Below are positions 57,901 through 60,340 of a DNA stretch of 64,000 nucleotides, piece by piece (the first letter of the stretch is position 1; each line of letters begins with the position of its first letter). The stretch comes from Sipunculus nudus (Eukaryota > Annelida > Sipuncula > Golfingiida > Sipunculidae), in NCBI GenBank assembly GCA_026874595.1, contig CM049316.1, positions 47,804,695-47,868,694 of the forward strand. Direction: 5' to 3'. Position numbers and translations under genes: made by a program. The notes under the pieces are model-generated. The model ran no database searches and was not told where the DNA came from. It was given only the letters and a program-made list of their open reading frames with translations.

Positions 57901-59624
57901 TACTTATTGGACTTAGGTTTTCATCTCTTTGAAAGATGACCCTTTTTTTATGCTGGAATGAATCTCAAAGACTGCTGCTAACTAAAAAGTGATTAAGCAA
58001 TTGATTAATTCAAAAGATGGTGATGACTGTGCATGATTCTGTAGAAACCTTCAGTACCAGCAATCATTCAATATCACTTTTCCATTTTACTGGCAAATGA
58101 TCAACTCATAGTCTATGGGATTTTTTTTATTAGTTATTTTTTTATGATTCCTAATTCTGATGTCAGAAAATGCATATAAAAAAGAAACAATCCCTGCAAT
58201 ATCAAACATTACACCATGGACAAAAATTTGATAAAGGAATGATTTAAACAAGAAGTATTTCCTTGTATAAGTCTACTTCTCTATCCACTTAACATTTCTT
58301 TATAGAACATTTTCTCCCTCATATTAAAGATGTTACCTTCTATATGAGGGGGGAAAAAAGGATATATTGATGTCATTAGAATCATCATCTGAAAACTGAA
58401 AACAAATTATTCAACAGGAAAGTCTTATTATGAAATAAAATTAAAAGACTGCCACTGTGCCCTATTATTTGATCAAATAATTCAACTCATGTATTATGTG
58501 GATCAGATGCAATGCAGTTACTCTCACCTAAGTTTACTCATTCACAATTATCAAGAAGATCTGAAATGTTAAAATACCATAATTCTTCTTTATATGGCTG
58601 TAGCACTAAACAATTACAACTGATCAACTTTTGTTGCATTTCTTGCCTGGCAGCAAAATACTGAGTTGAACAAATACTGAAGAAATATTAGATTATCCTG
58701 AAAGTAAACAATGATCCATGGTTTATGGTGCAATTACAACCTGTTACAATATATATTAAACTTTAGATCTTTAGATCTGAGAATTAAACTAATTACACAA
58801 ATGATACATTCCACATCTTGACTTAACGGGAGGAAACTTAAAAGAATTTATGAGAAAAATGCATGAAAACATGGAATTTAAAGTAGTTCCACTGGTCTTG
58901 TACGTAGAAGAGTTAACTTTCCAAGATGAATAACTGAATCACATTTAAGGGCAATCCATTCAGCCTTTCGGGAAAATCTGTATCTTCTGCATCTATTGTA
59001 TTTTTTATTTTACAAACAAGATCTAAACTTCTGAGGGGCTTAAATCTGTTGTCATCTTTACATCTGAAGAAAAAATTCACCTTGAAATGATTAAGGGCTT
59101 CCAATGAGTCATCATATTTTGGTTTAATAGTTTCTGCTCTGGTATATCAGCTGCTCAGATGGAAAGGTGACAAAACAGGACACTTTCAGTCAGCTGAGCT
59201 AAAATATCACTTTCTATTGGACATTCAGCCAGACATTGAGGGCTGTGACCTCTGTACTCAAGCTGGGCACTGTACAATGTCCTGGGGCAGCTGTGAATAT
59301 CTTAAGTAGGAGTTTTAGAAGTGTTCCCAACCCGGGTGAAGTTATAATCAAATGTACAGCCATACAAAGATGAAATATGATATACTACAAAAGTAGGGTG
59401 CACACGAGACTAAACACTCGACAAGTATAGAAATAATAAAGGGAAAGACAGGGTACCTACCAACAAAGTGGTCATCACTCTCCACGATGGCCCTGGGCAC
59501 GACCTTGGCCTGGCGTTGTCTAATGCGTTCCATCTTGTCCTTGATGTTCTGTAGCACCTCATCCTCCTTCTCCTTCTGCTCATCAACCCGCTTGATCAGT
59601 CGTCTGTTGATCAGCTCAGCACCT
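15843..59624 (-). CDS. Piezo: Piezo-type mechanosensitive ion channel gene, internal part (20 exons, ends missing)
   Basis: Piezo proteins are very large trimeric plasma-membrane channels that open under membrane tension and pass cations. The joined exons give about 792 residues that align in order with the second half of vertebrate Piezo1/2 as I know it. Matches include KYLFQFGFFPWN, NPKYNAVTDVYAL, AQLWYFIKC, GYPTRILGNFLTKKYN, DWMWTDTTL and VEDIYSNIF. The anchor signature PF-x2-E-x6-W is present in exon R, followed by a basic KKK cluster, the outer pore helix in exon S and the start of the cap in exon T. Splice phases agree at all 19 junctions. About 2.4 kb of coding sequence spans 43.8 kb. 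Neither the start codon nor the stop codon is in the window: the N-terminal blade lies above 64000, and the rest of the cap, the inner helix and the C-terminal domain lie below 1. I saw no frameshift or nonsense change, so the gene appears intact here. Confidence 0.97.
15936..18598 (-). other. Intron between exons S and T, no gene seen
   Basis: This is AT-rich unique-looking sequence, with short open frames that lack splice or homology support. I see no tandem array, element ends or RNA gene in it. Confidence 0.7.
18599..18784 (-). CDS. Piezo: Piezo exon S: basic latch and outer pore helix
   Basis: This 186-nt exon (phase 0 both ends) encodes KYPTPRGEQKKKVIKYGVGG, then the hydrophobic outer helix LLLFILIFIIWFPLVLFSFA, and the beginning of the extracellular cap (NAVYESN...VQIRLGGYQ). 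The basic cluster before the helix and the IRLGGY motif match vertebrate Piezo (KKKKIVKYG, LKLGGYE). The donor is TACCAG before GTAGTA. Confidence 0.97.
18785..20029 (-). other. Intron between exons R and S, no gene seen
   Basis: This is AT-rich sequence without recognisable repeats or coding potential. Confidence 0.7.
20030..20177 (-). CDS. Piezo: Piezo exon R: anchor with PF-x2-E-x6-W motif
   Basis: This 148-nt exon (phase 2 in, phase 0 out) encodes FLAVPFLLELRALMDWMWTD and then VEDIYSNIFVLKCWRQAEK. PFLLE followed by six residues and W is the PF-x2-E-x6-W signature of Piezo proteins, in the anchor that connects the pore to the peripheral domains. The acceptor is GTATTTCAG and the donor is AAA before GTAAGT. 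Confidence 0.97.
20295..20690. repeat. Degenerate tandem repeat with ggtcaaggtca motifs
   Basis: About two and a half diverged copies of a ~165-bp unit each carry ggtcaaggtca(t/c)c-like sequence, then ctgaga/cttggttgaa and catgt(a)tcaaattt. The style resembles the tandem cores of the Helentron-like elements elsewhere in the window (shared ggtcaaggtcacc), so this may be a worn fragment of such an element in the GC-AG intron. Confidence 0.55.
20749..20907 (-). CDS. Piezo: Piezo exon Q: helix before the anchor, GC donor
   Basis: This 159-nt exon (phase 2 both ends) encodes KFTDNIPAQLWYFIKCVYFG, then SAYQIRSGYPTRILGNFL and TKKYNYTNLFLYK. It is strongly conserved with Piezo1/2. The only donor that keeps frame with exon R is TAAAGG before GCAAGT, so the following intron is GC-AG. 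The nearby GTACTG would shift the frame. Confidence 0.96.
21240..21406 (-). CDS. Piezo: Piezo exon P: two membrane helices
   Basis: This 167-nt exon (phase 0 in, phase 2 out) encodes VPVPFLVMLLAQFVLIIIDR, then GLFLRKSIFGKFLFQIILVI and VHIWLFFILPEITD. It aligns with the vertebrate FLVMLLIQF...DRALYLRK...HLWMFFILP block. The acceptor is CCTCTCCAG and the donor is GACAG before GTAGTG. The acceptor and first ~20 nt are repeated five times at 52-bp intervals. Confidence 0.97.
21378..21645. repeat. 52-bp tandem array containing exon P acceptor copies
   Basis: Five units at exact 52-bp spacing (gagaggaata at 21410, 21462, 21514, 21566 variant, 21618). The first unit overlaps the start of exon P. 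Read on the minus strand, each unit contains TTCCTCTCCAG followed by a copy of the first exon codons (GTCCCTGTGCTGTTCCTGG versus exon GTTCCTGTGCCATTCCTGG). Confidence 0.92.
21873..21920 (-). CDS. Piezo: Piezo exon O: short extracellular/loop exon
   Basis: This 48-nt exon (16 codons, phase 0 both ends) encodes LTVGEGDVSKVLSENR between acceptor TTTGTTTCAG and donor GTAAGT. It corresponds to the short variable loop between two membrane helices (vertebrate SSLSDDQ-like region). Confidence 0.85.
22308..22464 (-). CDS. Piezo: Piezo exon N: NPKYNAVTDVYAL block
   Basis: This 157-nt exon (phase 2 in, phase 0 out) encodes ICSFLCGPVTQFYKQ, NPKYNAVTDVYALLFLCD and the membrane stretch FINFVIIVFGYQAFGPK. 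It is collinear with vertebrate Piezo (YRAVTDVYALMF...IIIFGFWAFGK). The donor is CCAAAG before GTAAGA. The acceptor TGTCTGTTTAG is repeated in a 35-bp array immediately upstream. Confidence 0.96.
22455..22907. repeat. 35-bp tandem array containing exon N acceptor copies
   Basis: About twelve units of cagacaaacccataattcac plus aagtcnnatcctaaa, starting at exon N. Spacing is 35 bp (22505, 22540, 22575). Several units keep the minus-strand acceptor TGTCTGTTTAG before GAT. The array continues after the inserted element that ends near 23577 (a further unit at 23578-23620). Confidence 0.88.
22908..23577 (+). mobile_element. Helentron-like element, family A, right end missing (A3)
   Basis: The left end begins CTAGAATGCGG, followed by the stem-loop GTAGTCG-acaag-CGACTAC and tatctgccaaat, as in the two other family A copies at 42412 and 45012. 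The core has tandem units with gcaaaatttcaggnggataa, actgc-gagatatgagtgat and tggcgccacc variants. The terminal inverted repeat at the right is absent and the 35-bp host array resumes directly. It has no coding capacity and is presumably mobilised in trans. Confidence 0.72.
23621..24982 (-). other. Intron sequence, no gene seen
   Basis: AT-rich sequence with a short atc/cat microsatellite-like stretch near 23682-23710. No exon with matching phase was found. Confidence 0.6.
24983..25217. repeat. ~48-bp minisatellite, ~5 units
   Basis: Repeats of cctgaccagacatgtctgta followed by tatgttaactt(a/t)ctgtaga and tattatag or aagtacag. It lies inside the intron between microexon M and exon N and does not touch a splice junction. 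Confidence 0.88.
25945..25965 (-). CDS. Piezo: Piezo candidate microexon M (21 nt, alternative 9 nt)
   Basis: A donor GAAGAG before GTAAGA is preceded by two usable acceptors 12 nt apart. One is TTTCTTTAACACCAG, giving a 21-nt exon from 25965. The other is CTTATTCAG, giving a 9-nt exon from 25953. Both are multiples of three and fit phase 2. They would insert CLFRVKR-like residues or only the VKR-type residues before ICSFLCGP in exon N. A basic residue pair just before this block looks natural for the family. So short an exon cannot be proven from sequence alone. Confidence 0.45.
26072..27099 (+). mobile_element. Helentron-like element, family B, uninterrupted copy (B1)
   Basis: The left end is CTAGAATA followed by the stem-loop TCAGC-agaa-GCTGA, then AGCCCTCAGCC, whose reverse complement GGCTGAGGGCT closes the right end at 27099. 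Inside are about three tandem units with ggtcaaggtcacccatcttc, gaacttgaccgagattttg and gnaggtggcgccnccaaact. A ggacggacgg tract lies near the right end. Non-coding. It is the empty-site counterpart of the copy at 42333, which carries a family A insertion. Confidence 0.75.
27412..27500 (-). CDS. Piezo: Piezo exon L: acidic linker
   Basis: This 89-nt exon (acceptor GTGTTTACAG, donor GCAGG before GTAAGA) goes from phase 0 to phase 2. It encodes HETAEGTRAIEGPSEESDGS and ends TEKKPGKLA plus two bases of a Gly codon. Its composition suits the disordered linker between exons K and N. It has no recognisable domain. Confidence 0.78.
27757..28064 (+). mobile_element. Short Helentron-like element, family D (D2)
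   Basis: This 308-bp copy has left sequence ggtcggacaatggtcctcag with a GGTCCT-caga-AGGACC stem and one core unit (ggccatattggaattccgac to tcataggtaccaatcatccc). Its right end is gtgatcactatagggcaatg, cttgtcaagaagggccct. It matches the ends and core of the larger copy at 35439. Confidence 0.7.
28105..31797. repeat. 49-bp tandem array (~75 units) carrying exon K donor copies
   Basis: Units of about 49 bp (gagtttggtacagagcagtc, tatatcttactgatggtgac, tggggaggt) fill 3.7 kb. The last unit is the 3' end of exon K. On the minus strand each unit reads as a copy of the exon tail (caaactcacctccccagtca, ccatca) and then the donor GTAAGATA. The ggggag segment has expanded into G-runs of 9-19 bases in many units (e.g. 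28351-28369). Subtypes such as tctctgtcttactgaaggtg recur in blocks, showing multi-unit amplification. Confidence 0.95.
31758..31862 (-). CDS. Piezo: Piezo exon K: KYGLW and Ser/Pro-rich linker
   Basis: This 105-nt exon (35 codons, phase 0 both ends) encodes KYGLWRDANDAEADLAEAEL and ends in a Ser/Pro-rich tail, RPNSPPQSPS. It corresponds to the CYGLW block and the start of the following disordered linker. The acceptor is CCCTTCTAG and the donor is CCATCA before GTAAGA. The last ~27 nt and the donor form part of the 49-bp unit that fills the next 3.7 kb of intron, so the Ser/Pro tail itself belongs to the repeat. Confidence 0.93.
31863..32330 (-). other. Intron between exons J and K
   Basis: AT-rich intron with no array or element recognised. 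Confidence 0.8.
32331..32516 (-). CDS. Piezo: Piezo exon J: conserved KYLFQFGFFPWN region
   Basis: This 186-nt exon (62 codons, phase 0 both ends) has acceptor TTCTGTTTCAG and donor AAA before GTGAGT. It encodes ALVVVKYLFQFGFFPWN, then PPRIIGVEK and the membrane helix DLILLFTLFIHRSVLK. It is nearly collinear with the vertebrate sequence and is one of the most conserved blocks of the family. Confidence 0.97.
32715..34560. repeat. 99-bp tandem array (~18 units) carrying exon I donor copies
   Basis: Units of 97-100 bp contain ctgggcacacacagcatagc, ccagagttaagtttatatta, taaaagtgattctgacctct, then gtgtatgtgatggctgtgat and ccagtagtttttggttggt. The final unit is the 3' end of exon I. On the minus strand each unit copies about 20 exon codons (MLCVPRPTKNYWITAITYT), the donor region AGAG before GTCAGAAT, and about 40 nt of intron. 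One unit near 33100-33165 still encodes MLCAPRPTKNYWITAITYT in the exon frame. Confidence 0.95.
34498..34798 (-). CDS. Piezo: Piezo exon I: linker plus transmembrane unit
   Basis: This is the largest exon found (301 nt). An acidic linker (QTDQDQSDADKKEEQFKK) leads into a conserved membrane unit: STPRIFQVLIALYDAIIA, ARSEVLCYFAMILN, a hydrophobic stretch, then FLWAMLCVPRPTKNYWITAI and TYTE. The motif FLWAML-x-PRP-x-K-x-W-TAI-TE is strongly Piezo-like. The donor is ACAGAG before GTCAGA, a rather weak GTCAGA site. The last ~60 nt and the donor are reiterated about 18 times downstream. Confidence 0.96.
34799..35217 (-). other. Intron between exons H and I
   Basis: No repeat or gene recognised. 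Confidence 0.75.
35218..35280 (-). CDS. Piezo: Piezo exon H: acidic linker
   Basis: This 63-nt exon is entered in phase 2 after acceptor TTTGCTTCAG. It encodes DREPATDVIVEVEPTEDTEI and leaves in phase 2 at a GTAAAC donor. It is an acidic, probably disordered cytosolic linker. The split Lys codon with exon I is completed correctly. Confidence 0.78.
35439..39536 (+). mobile_element. Helentron-like element, family D, split by a family C insertion (D1)
   Basis: Left end CTAGATGTGGTCGGACATTG, then ggtcctcagagggtcccgcg. Right end gtgatcactatagggcaccg with the stem CCGCTT-gtc-AAGCGG and then ggccct. The core is tandem units of about 145 bp (ggtctggagccctcataggt, ...gttgttgttgagttatcgcg, ...ggctgtggcggccatattgg): six before and two after the inserted family C element (36510-39158). 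A ggacggatggatgg tract lies near the right end. The flanks are AATAATAA on both sides. Confidence 0.72.
36510..39158 (+). mobile_element. Helentron-like element, family C (C1), nested in D1
   Basis: Left end caagggacctatgggtcacg, a near-perfect GGACC-tat-GGGTC stem, then GCTCAGCTG. Right end CAGCTGAGC followed by t. The interior begins with an AT-rich segment shared with 60341 onward (gctggttttgtgtggtaata...), then about two long tandem units of 600+ bp (tttctngctttaa..., ...cgtgccatggtcaaagttgg), then (ggac)n at 39067-39113. Removing it joins gtgcaaaa to aaatcagcgat, restoring the D unit. No coding capacity. Confidence 0.78.
39537..40297 (-). other. Intron between exons G and H, gene-proximal part
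   Basis: AT-rich, no repeat or gene recognised. Confidence 0.65.
40298..40338 (-). CDS. Piezo: Piezo exon G: 41-nt linker exon
   Basis: This short exon between acceptor TTCTTTTCCAG and donor GTAAGA goes from phase 0 to phase 2. It encodes AARDTTAIEDGTP and most of a Gly codon. It has no domain of its own. It is supported by strong splice sites and by exact phase agreement with exons F and H. Confidence 0.75.
40465..40745. repeat. ~93-bp tandem array (3 units) carrying degenerate exon F donor copies
   Basis: Three units start ttgtcctgt(a/g)ataaagtac at 40501, 40595 and 40688. The last runs into the end of exon F. On the minus strand the exon end CGCAAG before GTGGAGATGGTC corresponds in the other units to TGCAAG or TGTAAG before GCAGGGATGGTC, so the copied donors have changed GT to GC. 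Confidence 0.85.
40727..40890 (-). CDS. Piezo: Piezo exon F: membrane segment and charged helix
   Basis: This 164-nt exon runs from phase 1 to phase 0. It encodes a hydrophobic stretch (ILVVIWAFIASILDYFIITL) followed by a highly charged helix (HKLLEEEKREEKARRK). This matches the Piezo region that begins a transmembrane unit after the acidic linker. The donor is CGCAAG before GTGGAG. The donor region recurs in degenerate form in three units of about 93 bp downstream. Confidence 0.9.
40891..41253 (-). other. Intron between exons E and F
   Basis: No repeat or gene recognised. Confidence 0.75.
41254..41338 (-). CDS. Piezo: Piezo exon E: Glu/Ala-rich linker
   Basis: This 85-nt exon (acceptor ACTTACAG, donor GAGAAAG before GTGCAG) goes from phase 0 to phase 1. 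It encodes a low-complexity acidic/basic linker starting EAAAETGDSPVQKTDEQ and ending KKPEEEEK. Such charged intracellular linkers vary among Piezo proteins. Support comes from phase, splice sites and position. Confidence 0.8.
41339..42234 (-). other. Intron sequence after exon D-side, no gene seen
   Basis: AT-rich unique-looking sequence. A 96-codon open frame near 41458 has no splice or homology support. Confidence 0.6.
42333..44840 (+). mobile_element. Helentron-like element, family B, interrupted copy (B2)
   Basis: Left end CTAGAATA plus stem TCAGC-agaa-GCTGA and agccctcagcc; right end gggctgagggct, as in B1. It carries a complete family A element at 42412-43871. Outside that insertion it follows B1 closely, with three units containing ggtcaaggtcacccatcttc and ggtggcgccaccaaactt, then a longer (ggac)n tract near 44758-44795. 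No coding capacity. Confidence 0.78.
42412..43871 (+). mobile_element. Helentron-like element, family A, most complete copy (A1), nested in B2
   Basis: Left end CTAGAATACGG, stem-loop GTAGTCG-acaag-CGACTAC, then GTATCCGCCAAAA. The right end TTTTGGCGGATAC is its exact inverted repeat. The core is about four tandem units of ~280 bp, each a dimer of ~140-bp halves, with the palindrome AGGTGGCGCCACCT once per half. The right part carries gaacgcggcggcggcggaac. B1 at 26150 gives the empty site (aagtactaaatatctg). Comparing the two leaves only a 2-bp AA ambiguity, consistent with insertion without a longer target duplication. Confidence 0.82.
45012..45892 (+). mobile_element. Helentron-like element, family A, right end truncated (A2)
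   Basis: Left end CTAGAATACGG with stem-loop GTAGTTG/CGACTA (one mismatch), then gtatccgccaaaatcagag. The core has about three ~280-bp dimers with ggtggcgccacc. It breaks off at aaaaacatagtatcc, short of the right inverted repeat, and the ~90-bp host array resumes. Confidence 0.75.
46061..46435 (-). other. Intron between exons D and E, exon-proximal part
   Basis: AT-rich, no feature recognised. Confidence 0.6.
46436..46745. repeat. 55-bp tandem array (6 units) carrying exon D donor copies
   Basis: Units at 54-56 bp spacing (gatcttcaaa at 46454, 46509 variant, 46565, 46621, 46676 variant, and the exon copy at 46730). On the minus strand the exon end AAATTTGAGGATAGA before GTGAGTATTC appears in the other units as AAGTTTGAAGATCAG or CCA/TCA variants before GTGAG. 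Several copies keep a usable GT. Confidence 0.9.
46728..46787 (-). CDS. Piezo: Piezo exon D: short linker exon
   Basis: This 60-nt exon (20 codons, phase 0 at both ends) encodes LVHTTITEGTAGAAKKFEDR. The acceptor is TTTCTCGCCAG and the donor is AGA before GTGAGT. Homology is weak over so short a stretch. The call rests on strong splice sites, correct phase and position between exons C and E. Its last codons and donor form the template of a 55-bp tandem array just downstream. Confidence 0.8.
46952..47073 (-). CDS. Piezo: Piezo exon C: acidic linker
   Basis: This 122-nt exon has acceptor TTTCCAG and donor CTCGAG before GTAATT, entering in phase 1 and leaving in phase 0. It encodes VRSGDYYMFEDQDEEEKLE and further acidic residues. 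The SGDYY-F-E motif followed by an acidic stretch is the recognisable Piezo intracellular linker. There is no membrane segment. Confidence 0.93.
47074..47734 (-). other. Intron upstream of exon C
   Basis: AT-rich, no feature recognised. Confidence 0.65.
47735..50235. repeat. 50-bp tandem array (~50 units)
   Basis: Units of about 47-50 bp: acacagacacaccagtccct, ctgttcacagaatgaactgt, cagctgctgt. Variants (ccaatccc, cagatgctg, gtccactagtcc, gctgaacacatac) are arranged in a block that is present twice, offset by 746 bp. Period-driven open frames of up to 140 codons in both directions are not genes. The array does not touch an exon. Confidence 0.96.
50236..50960 (-). other. Intron sequence, no gene seen
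   Basis: AT-rich, with a C-run near 50800. No element ends recognised. Confidence 0.55.
50970..54360. repeat. Degenerate element with ggtggc(g/a)ccacc units (family E), host of C4
   Basis: Before 51198 and after 53703 lie diverged units: ggtaggtggcaccacctgtc, ...ctccaagatgga..., then ctgatggcgccaccagtctt, aaggtggcgccacttgtctt and caggtggcgccaccagtttc. Each is followed by tatccaagatctt-like sequence and ggtcatgacccc. The style matches the tandem cores of families A and B, but no terminal stem-loop or inverted repeat is clear. Removal of C4 joins gcaagaagaaaa to aaaatgattgctgatgg. Confidence 0.55.
51198..53703 (+). mobile_element. Helentron-like element, family C (C4)
   Basis: Left end caagtgacccatgggtcatg with the GACCC-AT-GGGTC palindrome. 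Right end atttacagtcagctgagct, the same right end as C1. The core is about six tandem units of ~300 bp: gggtaacagagacctaattc, caggtttccaaggagactt, then gaagattccaggtccagcgg and gatttgtgccctgttaacag. G-runs of up to ~18 bases occur at 51737 and 52225. A ggacggacgg tract is at 53638. No coding capacity. Confidence 0.75.
54361..55974 (-). other. Intron sequence with a (CT)n/(CA)n microsatellite
   Basis: A pyrimidine tract (ctctctctctcgctctcgct, then ctctctctctctcacacaca) lies at about 54650-54707. The rest is AT-rich with no coding support. Confidence 0.7.
55975..56335. repeat. Irregular catatatg-rich repeat
   Basis: Repeated short phrases such as ggcacatatatggcactta, atatgtgggacttatatc and cagttatatgtcagttat, many self-complementary around CATATATG. 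Units are too irregular to assign a period. Confidence 0.7.
56340..57005. repeat. 44-48-bp minisatellite
   Basis: About 13 units with gacattataataggcatg, ctatgtagaaaggggtctgt and ttttat. Exact 44-bp spacing is seen between 56731, 56775 and 56819. Longer units have ttttgtttat. Confidence 0.92.
57165..57465. repeat. 78-bp tandem repeat, 4 units
   Basis: Units contain ggttttatttttgtttattt, ctttctctcagtct and ggggtaggatttgtttg at 57217, 57294, 57372 and 57450. The period is divisible by three, which leaves one plus-strand frame open. It is not a gene. Confidence 0.9.
57710..57727 (-). CDS. Piezo: Piezo candidate 18-nt microexon B (alternative)
   Basis: On the minus strand a good acceptor (CTTTTCTCCAG) is followed 18 nt later by a donor (GTAGTG). 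The 18 nt fit phase 1 on both sides. Joined to exons A and C they insert GLSQEE into ...DHFV/VRSGDYY... without a stop. Skipping it also keeps the frame, joining exon A to C as HFVVVRSGDYY. This is therefore most likely an optional microexon in a cytosolic linker. With only 18 nt, chance occurrence in a 12-kb interval is possible. Confidence 0.5.
57728..59460 (-). other. Intron between exon A and microexon B
   Basis: AT-rich. Near 59187-59204 lies cagtcagctgagctaaaa, which equals the right end of family C elements, so a solo or eroded family C end may be present. No exon seen. Confidence 0.55.
59461..59624 (-). CDS. Piezo: Piezo exon A: charged helix after the beam
   Basis: This 164-nt exon begins with the last base of a split codon and encodes 54 residues plus one base (phase 1 out). 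The acceptor is AAATCAG before AGGTGCTGAG and the donor is TTGTTG before GTAGGT. The peptide is strongly charged (RRLIKRVDEQKEKEDEVLQ, then KDKMERIRQRQAK) and is predicted to be helical or coiled. It fits the Piezo segment that follows the beam helix. The first 31 nt of the exon and its acceptor are repeated in tandem upstream (81-bp units). Confidence 0.9.
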
Positions 59625-60340
59625 CTGATTTAATAAACAAACAACCCTGTCATACAGCAGGTCATATCAGTCTGGATCAGACGTCTGTTGATCAGCTCAG
59701 CACCTCTGATTTAATAAACAAACAACCCTGTCATAAAGCAGGTCATATTAGTCTGGATCAGTTGTCTGTTTATCAGCCCAGCACCTCTGATTAAATAAAC
59801 AAACAACCCTGTCATACAGCAGGTCATATCAGTCTGGATCAGTCGTCTGTTTATCAGCTCAGCACCTCTGATTTAATAAACAAACAACCCTGTCATACAG
59901 CAGGTCATATAAGTCTGGATCAGTCGTCTGTTGATCAGCTCAGCACCTCTGATTTAAAAAACAAAAGACCCTGTCATACAGCAGGTCATATCAGTCAGGA
60001 TCAGTCTTCTGTTGATCAGCTCAGCACCTCTTATTTCATAAACAAGGGACCCATGGGTCACAGCACTCAGCTGATGTTTGAAATTTTTGCAAATGCAAAA
60101 TATGCAAAATATTCTATTGTAATGTTGTTCATTTATATACCACGACTATAGCTCAGATGACTTATAGTCAGCTGAGGTAACAAACTACCCTGTCATACAG
60201 CAGGTCATATCAGTCTGAATCAGTCGTCTGTTGATCAGCTCAGCACCTCTGATTTAATAAACAAACGAACCTGTCATAACAGCAGGTCATATCAGTCTGG
60301 ATCAGCCATCTATTGATCAGCTCAGCACCTCTGATTAAAT
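59593..60340. repeat. 81-bp tandem array carrying exon A acceptor copies
   Basis: About seven units of 81 bp (acctctgatt at 59621 and 59702) with ctggatcagtcgtctgttga, tcagctcagcacctctgatt, taataaacaaacaaccctgt and catacagcaggtcatatcag. The first unit is the start of exon A. On the minus strand every unit offers TTTATTAAATCAG followed by a copy of the codons for GAELINRRLI. The unit is divisible by three, but TAA lies in frame just before each acceptor. The array is interrupted at 60043-60178 and cut off at 60341 by family C elements. Confidence 0.93.
60043..60178 (+). mobile_element. 136-bp miniature family C element (C2)
   Basis: It has both family C ends: caagggacccatgggtcaca then gcactcagctg on the left, and cacgactatagctcagatga, cttatagtcagctgagg on the right. 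Almost no interior remains. It sits inside the 81-bp array: host ataaa on the left and aacaaac on the right. Confidence 0.8.
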
